Below are positions 24,466-32,536 of a stretch of 60,962 nt of DNA, piece by piece. Source of the DNA: JBELMB01 sp042088665 (GTDB taxonomy: Bacteria > Pseudomonadota > Alphaproteobacteria > Rhodobacterales > Rhodobacteraceae). Location of the stretch: contig JBELMB010000009.1 of the NCBI GenBank assembly GCA_042088665.1, positions 1-60,962 on the forward strand, read 5' to 3'. The translations under genes and the position numbers were made by a program. How positions within the stretch are numbered: position 1 is the first letter of the stretch; every line of letters starts with the position of its first letter. Under the pieces are notes generated by a model. That model did not search any database. It was given only the letters and a program-made list of their open reading frames with translations, and was not told the DNA's origin.

Positions 24466-25485
24466 TTATTTGTTCAACGCTTCATAGATTTCTTGCGCGT
24501 TTTCGATGCCACGCTCGGCGTAGTCCGCATAGATTTCGGCCATGCCTTCAGCGGCGGCGACTTCCATCTTGGCGCGTTCTTCCGCCGAGGCGGTGATCCA
24601 CTCGACCTTCAGCTTGCCGGCCTGGCGTTGCTCTTCGACCCATTCAAGCGCGTGCAGGTCGGCGAGGTGGAACGAGCGGGCGAGTTCCATCGAGAATGGC
24701 AGACCGGCGATCTCATCCAGGATGGCCCGGTGTTCGTCGCTCAGGCCCTCGTAGCGCTCTTTGTTCATCGCAAAGTAGACCGGGTTGAAGGTCGCCGGGA
24801 CATTCAGGACCGCATATTTGGAGACCTCATCAAGGTTCCAAGGCGGCATCACGTTGTTGATCGTGGACACAGCCGCGTCGATGGTTCCGGTGCTCAGGGC
24901 TGTATAATGCTCGGACGTATCCATTTGGACCGGAACCGCCCCCATGCCCCGGATCACCGGGCCGGTCATCGCCGCGAACGGCACAATCTTTGCCCCCTTC
25001 ATGCCCTCGATGGTCGACACGTCGCGCGTTGCGATCAGCATCGCACCGGCCGGGTTGCCGAGGGCCAGAAGTTTCACGTCTTCCCACTCGTCGGCGAAAT
25101 ACTGGTCAAAAACGGCCCACATACGCTCGGTTGAATCAAGGCCATCGACGGCTTTGCCCGGTGGAACGGCCAGGAGTGTCTTGGGGAACAAGGTCGGGTT
25201 GATCGAGGCAATGCCGAAAGTAATGTCAGCCACGCCTTCTACGGCACGCTTGTATTGCTGACCGGGGCCCGCACCCAGCTGTCCGGCGGGATAGAGCTTC
25301 ATGGTCAAAGAGCCGCCAGACCTTTCGGCGAGTTCTTTTTCGAACCACGCCAGTGCCACCGTTACGGTTTCATGGCTTGGCGGCACAAAGGTTGCGACGC
25401 TCAGTTCCTCGGCGGTTGCTGTCTGTGCTGTCACCCCGAGGGTGACAGCGATGGCCAAGGCTTTCCCAAAATTCTTGCAGAACAT
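24466..25485 (-). CDS. dctP: TRAP binding protein DctP, downstream copy of a tandem pair
   Basis: A 339-residue binding protein with signal peptide (MFCKNFGKALAIAVTLGVTAQTATA|EE). The mature protein begins LSVATFVPPSHETVTVAL, then LYPAGQLGAGPGQQYKR, GMKGAKIVPFAAM (the 'G-x-K-i-R' slot has V in place of R), and LSTGTIDAAVSTINNVMPPW. The first codon is set at 25485, after GAGGA; an ATG at 25500 overlapping the upstream stop is also possible. It is clearly paralogous to its upstream neighbour: same opening words and the same APPGK, SDEHRAI and EYAERGI/DYAERGI blocks. The absent Arg suggests a ligand that is not a simple carboxylate. Confidence 0.9.
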   Translation of the reverse strand: MFCKNFGKALAIAVTLGVTAQTATAEELSVATFVPPSHETVTVALAWFEKELAERSGGSLTMKLYPAGQLGAGPGQQYKRAVEGVADITFGIASINPTLFPKTLLAVPPGKAVDGLDSTERMWAVFDQYFADEWEDVKLLALGNPAGAMLIATRDVSTIEGMKGAKIVPFAAMTGPVIRGMGAVPVQMDTSEHYTALSTGTIDAAVSTINNVMPPWNLDEVSKYAVLNVPATFNPVYFAMNKERYEGLSDEHRAILDEIAGLPFSMELARSFHLADLHALEWVEEQRQAGKLKVEWITASAEERAKMEVAAAEGMAEIYADYAERGIENAQEIYEALNK

Positions 25486-25496
25486 TGGTGCTATCC

Positions 25497-26513
25497 TCAT
25501 TCGTTGAGCGCGTTGTAGATGGCTTCGGCATTGTCGATGCCGCGCTCGGCGTACTCGGCAAAGATCGTCTGCAGCGCTTCAGCGGTCAGAGCGTCCATTT
25601 TCGCGCGCTCTTCGGCTGAGATCGAGACAAATGTCACATCCTTGACCTGAGCTGCATCGCTGGCGTTTGCCTTCATTCCGCGCAACGCATCGTTGTGGAA
25701 GCTTTGCGCACCCATCATCGAAACTTCTTTGCCGGACATGTCGTCAATGATCGCACGGTGTTCGTCGGAGAGGCCCATGTAGCGTTCCTTGTTCATCGCC
25801 ACAAAGAAGACCGCAAAACTCACGGGGATATTGTCGATGTAGTGGCTTGAAACTTCACCAAAGTTCCAAGGCGGTGTCAGCTGACTTGCAGAGATCGACG
25901 TGCCGTCAATCGTGCCTGTCGACAGGCCAGTGTACATTTCTGTGACCGGCATCTGGACGGGCACAGCGCCCCAGGCTTCGAAGATGGGCGAGGTCATCGC
26001 CGCGAAGGGAACCACTTTGGACCCGCTCAAGCCGTCAAGCGTCGACAGGTCCTTGGTCGCCGCCCATGCGTCGCCCGCAACAGTGAACATGCCCAGCAGC
26101 TCTACGTCATCATATTCGTCGGCAAAGTGCTCGTCGAAGACGTTCATGATGGCCGCGGTCGATTCCAGCGATGTGGTGTGCTTGCCCGGAGGCACTGCAA
26201 GGATCGATTTCGGGAACAGGGCGGGCGTATAGGTCTGCAGGCCGAATGTGATATCTGCAACGCCTTCAACGACGCGCTTGTATTGCTGCACCGGGCCAGC
26301 GCCCAGCTGACCTGCGGGGTAGACCTTGATCGTCAGGGACCCGCCGGAGCGTTCCGCAACCTCTTTGCCAAACCAGTCAAAGAAGAAGGAGTTGATATGG
26401 TGTTGCGGTGGAACGAATGTTGCGACGGACAATTCCTCGGCCGCAGATTGGGTCACCCCGAATGCAAGCCCGGCGGCCGCAATCAGAGACATGCTGATGG
26501 TCTTGAGTTTCAT
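25497..26513 (-). CDS. dctP: TRAP binding protein DctP, upstream copy of a tandem pair
   Basis: A 338-residue binding protein with signal peptide (MKLKTISMSLIAAAGLAFGVTQSAA|EE). It shares with the downstream copy LSVATFVPP, YPAGQLGAGPVQQYKR, LAVPPGK, FADEYDDVELL, and NKERYMGLSDEHRAI. As in its neighbour, the substrate-Arg position reads VVPFAA in LSGSKVVPFAAM. It overlaps or nearly overlaps the next gene. Two DctPs for one DctQM pair imply two ligands or two affinities for the same permease. Upstream is a GST, with the promoter before it. Confidence 0.9.
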   Translation of the reverse strand: MKLKTISMSLIAAAGLAFGVTQSAAEELSVATFVPPQHHINSFFFDWFGKEVAERSGGSLTIKVYPAGQLGAGPVQQYKRVVEGVADITFGLQTYTPALFPKSILAVPPGKHTTSLESTAAIMNVFDEHFADEYDDVELLGMFTVAGDAWAATKDLSTLDGLSGSKVVPFAAMTSPIFEAWGAVPVQMPVTEMYTGLSTGTIDGTSISASQLTPPWNFGEVSSHYIDNIPVSFAVFFVAMNKERYMGLSDEHRAIIDDMSGKEVSMMGAQSFHNDALRGMKANASDAAQVKDVTFVSISAEERAKMDALTAEALQTIFAEYAERGIDNAEAIYNALNE

Positions 26514-26540
26514 GGATAGTCCTCCCGTTCGTCGTTGTTT

Positions 26541-27305
26541 TTAAACTTTTGAAAAATCCGGGCACCATTTCAGGACGCCCTCCTTGAAGCTCTCGCGTTC
26601 AGCGCATGCGGCGGCCCAGCGGGTGATGTTTGGGTAGGAGGCTTCGAAGGGATAGCCGCAGCCGATCAGCACATGGTGCAGCGGAATCCATGAGATATCG
26701 GCAAGCGAATACCGATCCCCCATGATCCAGTCCTGTCCCTCCAGCGCGGCTTCCAGCTTGTCAAAGCTGTCGTCCAGTCGTGCCTTTGCGACCTGAAAGT
26801 CGTCATCCTGAAACTGGTTGCCGCCCGCGTGTTTCGCGTGAAAGCCCCTGAGTTCTTCGTTCTGCTGAAGTTCGGCGTATTTCGCCTCTTCTTCTGCGGT
26901 CTTCTTCACCTTCTTGGCGATGATCGTCGCGTAGACATAGGGCTTGATCGCGGGCACATGCAGGGATGTGGCCAAATGCAGCCAGTCCATCATGCCATCA
27001 CTGTCTTCGGCCCGCAGAGGCGGTTCCGCGTAGGTCTGGTCGAGGTAGTCAATGATGTCGTTGGATTCGGTGTGCACGACGCCGTCATGCACGAGTGTCG
27101 GCACCAGCCCCTTGGGGTTGATACCGAAATAGTCGTCAGAGATGTTCTCTTTCTTCTTGAGGTCCAGATGGTGGCTCGTCCACTCCAGTCCCTTTTCGTG
27201 CAGCGTCATGCGAACCCGCATCGAGCAGTTGGAAATCGCGCCATGATACAGGTGCAGCCCATCAAGGGTCTCGACAGAGGTGTTGGTCGGTACAACGATC
27301 ACCAT
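26541..27305 (-). CDS. Glutathione S-transferase, first gene of the operon
   Basis: A 254-residue GST-fold protein. The N-terminal domain shows LHLYHGAISNCSMRVRMTL (Ser/Cys in the active-site turn), ISDDYFGINPKGLVPTLVHD with the cis-Pro motif, and TESNDIIDYLDQTY. The C-terminal domain has DRYSLADISWIPLHHVL, the N-capping box. A Lys/Glu-rich insertion (KKVKKTAEEEAKYAELQQNEELRG) lengthens the helical domain. GGGGAGG lies before the ATG at 27305. As lead gene of the operon it is directly downstream of three operator-like motifs. The INPKG-VPTL wording recalls bacterial etherase-type GSTs; the substrate is unknown. Confidence 0.88.
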   Translation of the reverse strand: MVIVVPTNTSVETLDGLHLYHGAISNCSMRVRMTLHEKGLEWTSHHLDLKKKENISDDYFGINPKGLVPTLVHDGVVHTESNDIIDYLDQTYAEPPLRAEDSDGMMDWLHLATSLHVPAIKPYVYATIIAKKVKKTAEEEAKYAELQQNEELRGFHAKHAGGNQFQDDDFQVAKARLDDSFDKLEAALEGQDWIMGDRYSLADISWIPLHHVLIGCGYPFEASYPNITRWAAACAERESFKEGVLKWCPDFSKV

Positions 27306-27334
27306 CTTGTTTTCCTCCCCTCGGGTGACGTGGG

Positions 27335-27349
27335 TTTAGGATCCCGAAT
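27335..27349. promoter_or_regulatory. GGATCCC operator-like motif, copy 1
   Basis: TTTAGGATCCCGAAT, 30 bases upstream of the GST start; read on the minus strand it is ATTCGGGATCCTAAA. It shares the GGGATCC core with four other copies and differs from consensus at one arm. Confidence 0.6.
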
Positions 27350-27407
27350 TTTGGAATCACCCGGCCATTCGTGCCCTGTTCGCCCGTTTCACTAGGAACT
27401 TTGCAAG

Positions 27408-27420
27408 TTTGGGATCCTAT
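27408..27420. promoter_or_regulatory. GGGATCC operator-like motif, copy 2
   Basis: TTTGGGATCCTAT, in the middle of the divergent GST/GntR promoter region. One mismatch in the right arm from the TTGGGATCCC consensus. Confidence 0.65.
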
Positions 27421-27470
27421 TTCAAGCTTTGAATGGTCCCGCCCGGCCAATTCGCACGACCAATCTTGAC

Positions 27471-27485
27471 CTTGGGATCCCGTTT
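27471..27485. promoter_or_regulatory. TTGGGATCCC operator-like motif, copy 3
   Basis: CTTGGGATCCCGTTT, centred about 24 bases upstream of the GntR start codon, where a bound protein would repress the gntR transcript. It is an exact match to the CTTGGGATCCC core. Confidence 0.7.
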
Positions 27486-27499
27486 GCGGTCTATGGGGC

Positions 27500-28255
27500 A
27501 TGGACTCGATTGACACAGAACTTGCTGCGCGCATCCGTCAGGACATCATTCTGGGCAGCTATGCCGAGGGCGAACGCCTTTCGGAATCTCAATTGTGCGA
27601 GACGCACAAGGTCTCGCGCACTCCGGTGCGTCTGGCGTTGCGGTTGCTGGAACGTGAGGGCGTGATCCGTCGGGGCGAGGGCCGCGGGTATCTGGTCCAA
27701 AGCCCGACGGTCGAGGACATCCTGCAGGCCGTCGAAGTGCGCGGACATCTCGAAAGCCTGGCTGCCCGGTTGTTTGCGCAACACCCGGACAGATTGAGCC
27801 ATGCCGCGCGGCTGTCTCATGCCATCGACGAGATCGAGCGCGCCATTGATGCCCTCGCCGCATCCGGGATGCTGGACAACGAGATCACGCGGCGGGCGCA
27901 AGCGGCGAACAAGGTCTTTCATTCCGCAATCCTTGCAGGGTCGGGCAACGACTACATCGGGTACACCTGCGCGCAGATCAGTCATCTTCCGATGCTTGCC
28001 GTGGGCTCAATGGTGTTTGACCGTTCCGTTGCGGACACTGCCGAGAGTTTCGAGCGCGGCATGTTCCGATTGCGCCTTGGCAATGCCCAGCACCGCGTGA
28101 TCCTTGAGGCCATCGAAAAGGGCGATCCCGTGCGCGCAGAGGGCATGATGCGAGAACATTCGCACACCATGATCGAATACATCCAGACATTCGAAAAACG
28201 CGACGCAAGCCTTACGGTTGCGGATCTTGTGGCATTCGCAACCTCCGAGCCCTAG
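27500..28255 (+). CDS. GntR-family regulator, FCD type, proposed local master regulator
   Basis: A 251-residue protein. The winged HTH occupies about residues 8-75 (GERLSESQLCETHKVSRTPVRLALRLLEREGVI followed by RRGEGRGYLV), with the canonical E-x-x-L-x-x-x-x-x-VSRTPVR pattern. The FCD domain has the metal-site features N-K-V-F-H-S-A-I and QHRVILEAI plus a terminal REHSHTMIEY. A conspicuous operator motif lies just before the gene, two more control the divergent ten-gene GST/TRAP operon, and two more lie in the sulfatase/MBL promoter region. I infer that it represses all of these until a pathway acid binds. Confidence 0.9.
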   Translation: MDSIDTELAARIRQDIILGSYAEGERLSESQLCETHKVSRTPVRLALRLLEREGVIRRGEGRGYLVQSPTVEDILQAVEVRGHLESLAARLFAQHPDRLSHAARLSHAIDEIERAIDALAASGMLDNEITRRAQAANKVFHSAILAGSGNDYIGYTCAQISHLPMLAVGSMVFDRSVADTAESFERGMFRLRLGNAQHRVILEAIEKGDPVRAEGMMREHSHTMIEYIQTFEKRDASLTVADLVAFATSEP

Positions 28256-28279
28256 GGCCCCGAGGTTCGAAAAGGCGGC

Positions 28280-29902
28280 TTAGCTGCGTTTTGGCAGGAT
28301 CCTTGGGTCCTTGCCTGCGGCGTCCTCTTCGTTCCAATAGCCGATCAGGACACCGAATTTTTCCTCGATCCCCGTCATGGCCATGTTCTTTTCCTCGGAC
28401 CATGTCACGCGCTGGCGGTATTGCAACGACCATTCCGCAAGCTTGTTGAACATCTCCTGACATTGGCCGGCGTGCTCCGGATCCCGCCCGAGATCGACAA
28501 GCTCGTCGGGGTCCTTGACCAGATCAAACAGGACAGGCGGGAAGCCCGGCGCGTAGATGTATTTCCATGTCTTCGTGGCGATCATGTAGCTGCGGCAGTC
28601 GCGTGACGTCCGCCCGGTTTCGGGCCGAAACACCTGACAGGAATAGTCATACTCGCTGACGGCGTAGTCGCGCCACGCGCCTTTGGATCCTCGGATCCGG
28701 GGCATCAGCGACCGGCCTTCCAGAATGTGGTCCGCAATTGGCGCGCCGTGATAATCCACGAAGGTGGGGATCAGGTCGATCGCCTCGACCAGCGCGTCAT
28801 CCCGGGTGCCGCGTGTGCTGTCCGCTTCGGCATCGGGATCGACCACGATCAGGGGGATCTTGACCGATGGGGCGTGGAAATAATCCTTGTCGCCCATCCA
28901 GTGATCGCCAAGGTAGTCACCGTGATCGGAGGTGAACACGATCATGGTGTCTTTCAGCAGGTCCTTGTCCTCCAGATAGGCAAACAGAAGGCCCAGCTGG
29001 TCATCGACCTGCGTGATCAAGCCCATATAGGTCGGGATCACCTTTTCCCGGGCCTCTTCACGGCTGAACGTGCGGCCTGCCACCCGATCCATGAAGAAGC
29101 GGGCGAGGGGGTTGGGATCCTCCCGCTCAGCGTCGGATTTCACCGCGGGGATCATGTCATCGGTGCTGTACATGGTGTTGTACGGCGCAGGGGCCACATA
29201 GGGCCAATGCGGCTTGATGTAGGACAGATGCAAAAGCCATGGCGTTTGTCCGTCGTCCTGATCAAGGAAATCGATGGCGCGGCGCGTGGTGTAAGACGTC
29301 TCGGATTGCTCGTCCGTGACCCGCGCAGGCAAATCGACATGATCGTTGAAATATCCCGAACGCACGCCATCGGGCCCATCGACCGCATTCGCGGCCCAAT
29401 GCCATGGGTTGGCATCCTCGGTATGGCCTTCGCTTTTGAGATACACGTTATAGGGCAGATCCGGCTTCACCATCTGGTCGGGATGGATGCCGTCGTCGCG
29501 GGCGAAGGGCTGAAACCCGCCCTGCGCGAGGTGCTGGCCCGTGGCGCTTGAGGGCTCGACGCCAAGACGCGTCATGCCCTCCTGATCCGCCATCACATGC
29601 GACTTGCCCACCAGCACCGATTTCACACCCAAGGGGGCCAGGTGATCGCCGATGTTATGCTCGCCCACTCTCAACGGTGCAAAGTTCGATCCGGCCCCGT
29701 GCGAGGACATGTAGCGCCCGGTGTAAAAGCTGGCCCGGCTCGGGCCGCAGATGGGGGACTGGCAGTAGGTGTTCGAAAAGATCACGCCGCGCGATGCGAG
29801 CTTGTCGATGTTGGGGGTCTTGATGGTCGGATGCCCGGTGCAGCCGAGATAATCGTAGCGAAGCTGATCGCACATGATGAAGAGAATGTTCTTGCGTGCC
29901 AT
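28280..29902 (-). CDS. Formylglycine-dependent sulfatase / phosphonate monoester hydrolase
   Basis: A 540-residue alkaline-phosphatase-superfamily hydrolase without signal peptide, so probably cytoplasmic. The metal-site Asp12-Gln13 is in MCDQLRYDYLG; the modifiable Cys52 is in ICGPSRASFYTGRY, fitting C-x-P-S-R for formylglycine formation. Further motifs are HLSYIKPHWPYVAPAPYNTMY, GLITQVDDQLG, TSDHGDYLGDH and KIPLIVVDPD. The D-Q pair and the KPHWPYVAPAPY block are shared with phosphonate monoester hydrolases and related arylsulfatases, which cleave sulfate and phosphate/phosphonate esters promiscuously. The start at 29902 is chosen for AAAGGA 8 bases upstream. It is convergent with GntR and shares a promoter region with the MBL gene. 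The maturase is not in the window. Confidence 0.88.
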   Translation of the reverse strand: MARKNILFIMCDQLRYDYLGCTGHPTIKTPNIDKLASRGVIFSNTYCQSPICGPSRASFYTGRYMSSHGAGSNFAPLRVGEHNIGDHLAPLGVKSVLVGKSHVMADQEGMTRLGVEPSSATGQHLAQGGFQPFARDDGIHPDQMVKPDLPYNVYLKSEGHTEDANPWHWAANAVDGPDGVRSGYFNDHVDLPARVTDEQSETSYTTRRAIDFLDQDDGQTPWLLHLSYIKPHWPYVAPAPYNTMYSTDDMIPAVKSDAEREDPNPLARFFMDRVAGRTFSREEAREKVIPTYMGLITQVDDQLGLLFAYLEDKDLLKDTMIVFTSDHGDYLGDHWMGDKDYFHAPSVKIPLIVVDPDAEADSTRGTRDDALVEAIDLIPTFVDYHGAPIADHILEGRSLMPRIRGSKGAWRDYAVSEYDYSCQVFRPETGRTSRDCRSYMIATKTWKYIYAPGFPPVLFDLVKDPDELVDLGRDPEHAGQCQEMFNKLAEWSLQYRQRVTWSEEKNMAMTGIEEKFGVLIGYWNEEDAAGKDPRILPKRS

Positions 29903-29938
29903 CGTGCCCATCCTTTGAAGTCACCGCATATTGGCACT

Positions 29939-29950
29939 CTTGGGATCCCT
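29939..29950. promoter_or_regulatory. TTGGGATCCC operator-like motif, copy 4
   Basis: CTTGGGATCCCT, about 40 bases upstream of the sulfatase start in the divergent sulfatase/MBL region. Exact core match to copy 3. Confidence 0.7.
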
Positions 29951-30001
29951 AATCAATAAACTGGAAGGAAAAATCGGGATATTTGCAGAAATTCTTGCCC
30001 T

Positions 30002-30013
30002 AGGGATCCCAAG
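30002..30013. promoter_or_regulatory. TTGGGATCCC operator-like motif, copy 5
   Basis: AGGGATCCCAAG, the reverse complement of CTTGGGATCCCT, about 40 bases upstream of the MBL start. It is inverted relative to copy 4, so each divergent gene has one copy in the same orientation with respect to its own start. Confidence 0.7.
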
Positions 30014-30052
30014 TGGCTACGGTTTCGGGGCTACTGTAGAGGATACTGGGCC

Positions 30053-31321
30053 ATGCATCCTGAGTTGAAAGCTCATCCGGACTACTTCACGAAAGAGATC
30101 GTCAAGCTCGCGGACAATGTCTATCAAGCCTTTGGTTTTGCAGCGTCGAACGTCTACATGATCATCGGCGACGATGGGGTGATCATCGTCGACACGACGG
30201 AAACGACGACGGCGGCCGAGAGTGTGCTGGCCGAGTTTCGCAAGATCACCGATCTTCCGGTCAAGACGATCATCCTGACGCATTCGCATCGCGACCATGT
30301 CTCGGGGGCCAGTGTCTTTGCCGCCGGAGCAGATCCGGAGATCCTGGCAAGCGCCAGAAAATCCGGTGACAGCCTCATCGAGCAGGGCGCGCATCCGCGT
30401 CCGACAAAGGCGCAGCAGATGCGGACAAAACGGCAGTTCGGCATCGGGCTGTCCTATCCGGACGAGATCATCGGGATTGGCGTGGGGCCGGGCGCGCGTC
30501 CGCTCAAGGGAATGGGCGCGGGCATCATGGCGCCAACCCGCAAGATCGGCGATGAGGGGGAAACGATCACCGTCTCGGGTGTCGAGTTGCAGCTTGTCAT
30601 GGCGCCGGGCGAGACGCCCGACCACATGGTCGTCTGGTATCCCGAAAAGAAGCTTCTGGTCAGTGGTGACAACTTCTACCGTTCCTTTCCCAACCTCTAC
30701 GCGATCCGCGGGACGGAATATCGGGATTTTGACACCTGGGCGGACACGCTTGACCTGTTGATGGACTTCGCGCCCGAGGTGCTGGCACCCGGTCATACCA
30801 AGGCGCTTTTTGGCGCGGATGTGATCCGAACGGCGCTCACCGAATACCGCGACGCGATCCGGCACATCATCAATGAGACACGCGCCGGGATGGACGCGGG
30901 TCTGACAATCGATGAACTGGCGCACAGCGTGACGCTGCCGCCGGAGTTGGCCGACAAGCCGCATTTGCGGGAATACTACGGGCGCGTTTCCTTCGCGGTG
31001 CGGGCCTATTTCGTCGGCACGATGGGGTGGTTCGACGGCAACCCGACCTCGCTCAGCCCGCTTGCGCCCAAAGACGAAGCCGAGAAGTTCATCAAGCTCG
31101 CAGGCGGCGCCGAGGCCGTGCAGGCCGCGATTGCCGAGGCCCGTGCAGCAGAGGATTTCCAATGGGCGCTGCAACTGGTGGACAGGCTGATCGCCGCAGG
31201 CCCCGACGTGGACGCGGCAAAGCGCACGAAGGCCGCCGTGTTGCGCGAACATGCTGTGGCGCAGATCAATTGTCCCACGCGCCACTACTACATCCAAAGT
31301 GCAAAAGAGTTGGAAGGATAA
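30053..31321 (+). CDS. Metallo-beta-lactamase alkylsulfatase-like hydrolase
   Basis: A 422-residue protein. The MBL metal motif THSHRDH is at residues 76-82, with later ligands in APGETPDHMVVWYPEKKLLVSGDNFY. An Alkyl_sulf_dimr-like region follows, recognisable in FQWALQLVDRLIAAGPD and HAVAQINCPTRHYYIQSAKEL. This order is that of type III alkylsulfatases (SdsA1/BDS1), which hydrolyse alkyl sulfates with two Zn ions. Those enzymes are longer, near 640-660 residues, because of a signal peptide and a C-terminal SCP2-like domain. Both are missing here: this is a short cytoplasmic form. It is divergent from the sulfatase and precedes the TAXI-TRAP genes. Confidence 0.82.
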   Translation: MHPELKAHPDYFTKEIVKLADNVYQAFGFAASNVYMIIGDDGVIIVDTTETTTAAESVLAEFRKITDLPVKTIILTHSHRDHVSGASVFAAGADPEILASARKSGDSLIEQGAHPRPTKAQQMRTKRQFGIGLSYPDEIIGIGVGPGARPLKGMGAGIMAPTRKIGDEGETITVSGVELQLVMAPGETPDHMVVWYPEKKLLVSGDNFYRSFPNLYAIRGTEYRDFDTWADTLDLLMDFAPEVLAPGHTKALFGADVIRTALTEYRDAIRHIINETRAGMDAGLTIDELAHSVTLPPELADKPHLREYYGRVSFAVRAYFVGTMGWFDGNPTSLSPLAPKDEAEKFIKLAGGAEAVQAAIAEARAAEDFQWALQLVDRLIAAGPDVDAAKRTKAAVLREHAVAQINCPTRHYYIQSAKELEG

Positions 31322-31419
31322 GACCTTAACCAACCGGCACGTCGCGAAATGCCCCCGGAGAGGGGCGCTGATCCAGACAAGACCGTCTACCACATTCGTC
31401 GGCATCCAGGGAGGAAACC

Positions 31420-32460
31420 ATGCCTACATTCAAGACAGGGGCGCTGATTGCAGCGGCCATCGGTGTTTTTGCGTGCACCGCATCCGCGCAAACCATTCTG
31501 ACGGCGGAAACCGGCCCTCCGGGCACGGTGCCGTTTACGGCGATGACCGCTCTGGCCGAGATTGCCGCGGCGGAAAACATCGCCGATTTTCAGGTGGCCG
31601 ACAGCCAGACGCTGACCAATTCCCTGCAGAACGTGGCCAACGGCACAACCGACGTCTCTGGCGCGCCGCTGATCCTGACGTTTCTGATGTCGCGCGGCGC
31701 AGGCCCCTACGCCAAGCTGGGCGCTGAAAAAGGCGCTGAAATGATCGCCAATGTTCAGGCGCTGCACACGTATAACTACGGCGGTTTCGGGCTTTATGCC
31801 TATGACAGCGCGTCGGTGAATGGCTGGGACGACATTGCCGGAAAGACCATCCTGAACGGCCCGCCGCGTGGCGCGGCGCTGACCAACGACCGCCAGATCC
31901 TGCAATTGGTCAGCGGCGTTGAAGATGGCAAGGATTACAAGGGCATCCAGGTGAACTGGGGGCAGATGCCCAAGACCATCACCGATGGCTCGGCCGATGC
32001 CATGATGCTTCCGGTCACCTTCCCGGACAACCGCATCACCCGGTCGCTGGCCGCCGGCAGCATGACGCTTTGGTCCATTCCAAAAGACGTCTGGGAAGGC
32101 GAGCGCATGCAGAAATACATCCAGAGCCCGGGCACGGCCGGCATCGTCTTTGATCTCAGTGACCTGCCCGAACAAAAGGGCCTGACCATTGTCAGCGAAG
32201 ACGGCATCTGGCGCAGCCCCTCGACGGTTGCGGCCGAAGTCGTGAACGCGAGCATGGATTTCGAGACGGCCAAGGCTTTGACGGCTGCCGTGATCGAGCA
32301 CACCGATGTAATGCTGAGCAAGACACCGTTCATGGCGACCACCGGCATTGGGTCTGTCGGCCTTGGCCTGTGCGGCGCGGTCCCGCTGAAATACCACCCC
32401 GGCGCGATCGCCGCCTATGAAGAGGCCGGCATGACTGTTCCGGACTGCGCAAAGCCCTAA
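31420..32460 (+). CDS. TAXI-family TRAP periplasmic binding protein
   Basis: A 346-residue binding protein with signal peptide (MPTFKTGALIAAAIGVFACTASA|QT). The mature start TILTAETGPPGTVPFTAMTALAEIA, LQNVANGTTDVSGAPLILTF, and the central DDIAGKTILNGPPRGAALTNDRQIL are typical of TAXI (TRAP-associated extracytoplasmic immunogenic) proteins, whose class has a G-x-G/G-P-P-x-x loop, not DctP's Arg motif. AGGGAGG lies 6 bases before the start. It is co-directional with the MBL and fused permease genes and presumably binds a substrate of the adjacent hydrolases. Confidence 0.88.
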   Translation: MPTFKTGALIAAAIGVFACTASAQTILTAETGPPGTVPFTAMTALAEIAAAENIADFQVADSQTLTNSLQNVANGTTDVSGAPLILTFLMSRGAGPYAKLGAEKGAEMIANVQALHTYNYGGFGLYAYDSASVNGWDDIAGKTILNGPPRGAALTNDRQILQLVSGVEDGKDYKGIQVNWGQMPKTITDGSADAMMLPVTFPDNRITRSLAAGSMTLWSIPKDVWEGERMQKYIQSPGTAGIVFDLSDLPEQKGLTIVSEDGIWRSPSTVAAEVVNASMDFETAKALTAAVIEHTDVMLSKTPFMATTGIGSVGLGLCGAVPLKYHPGAIAAYEEAGMTVPDCAKP

Positions 32461-32536
32461 GCGGCCTTGCCCTCTCAAACACGAAGGGGTGCGCCGCGTG
32501 TGCGCCCTTTCCGTCGGCCTTTGACCAGGAGAACCC

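Noticed and set aside
30017..31405. 462-residue minus-strand frame opposite the MBL gene
   Set aside because: Shadow of the MBL coding region; no motif and no start signal.
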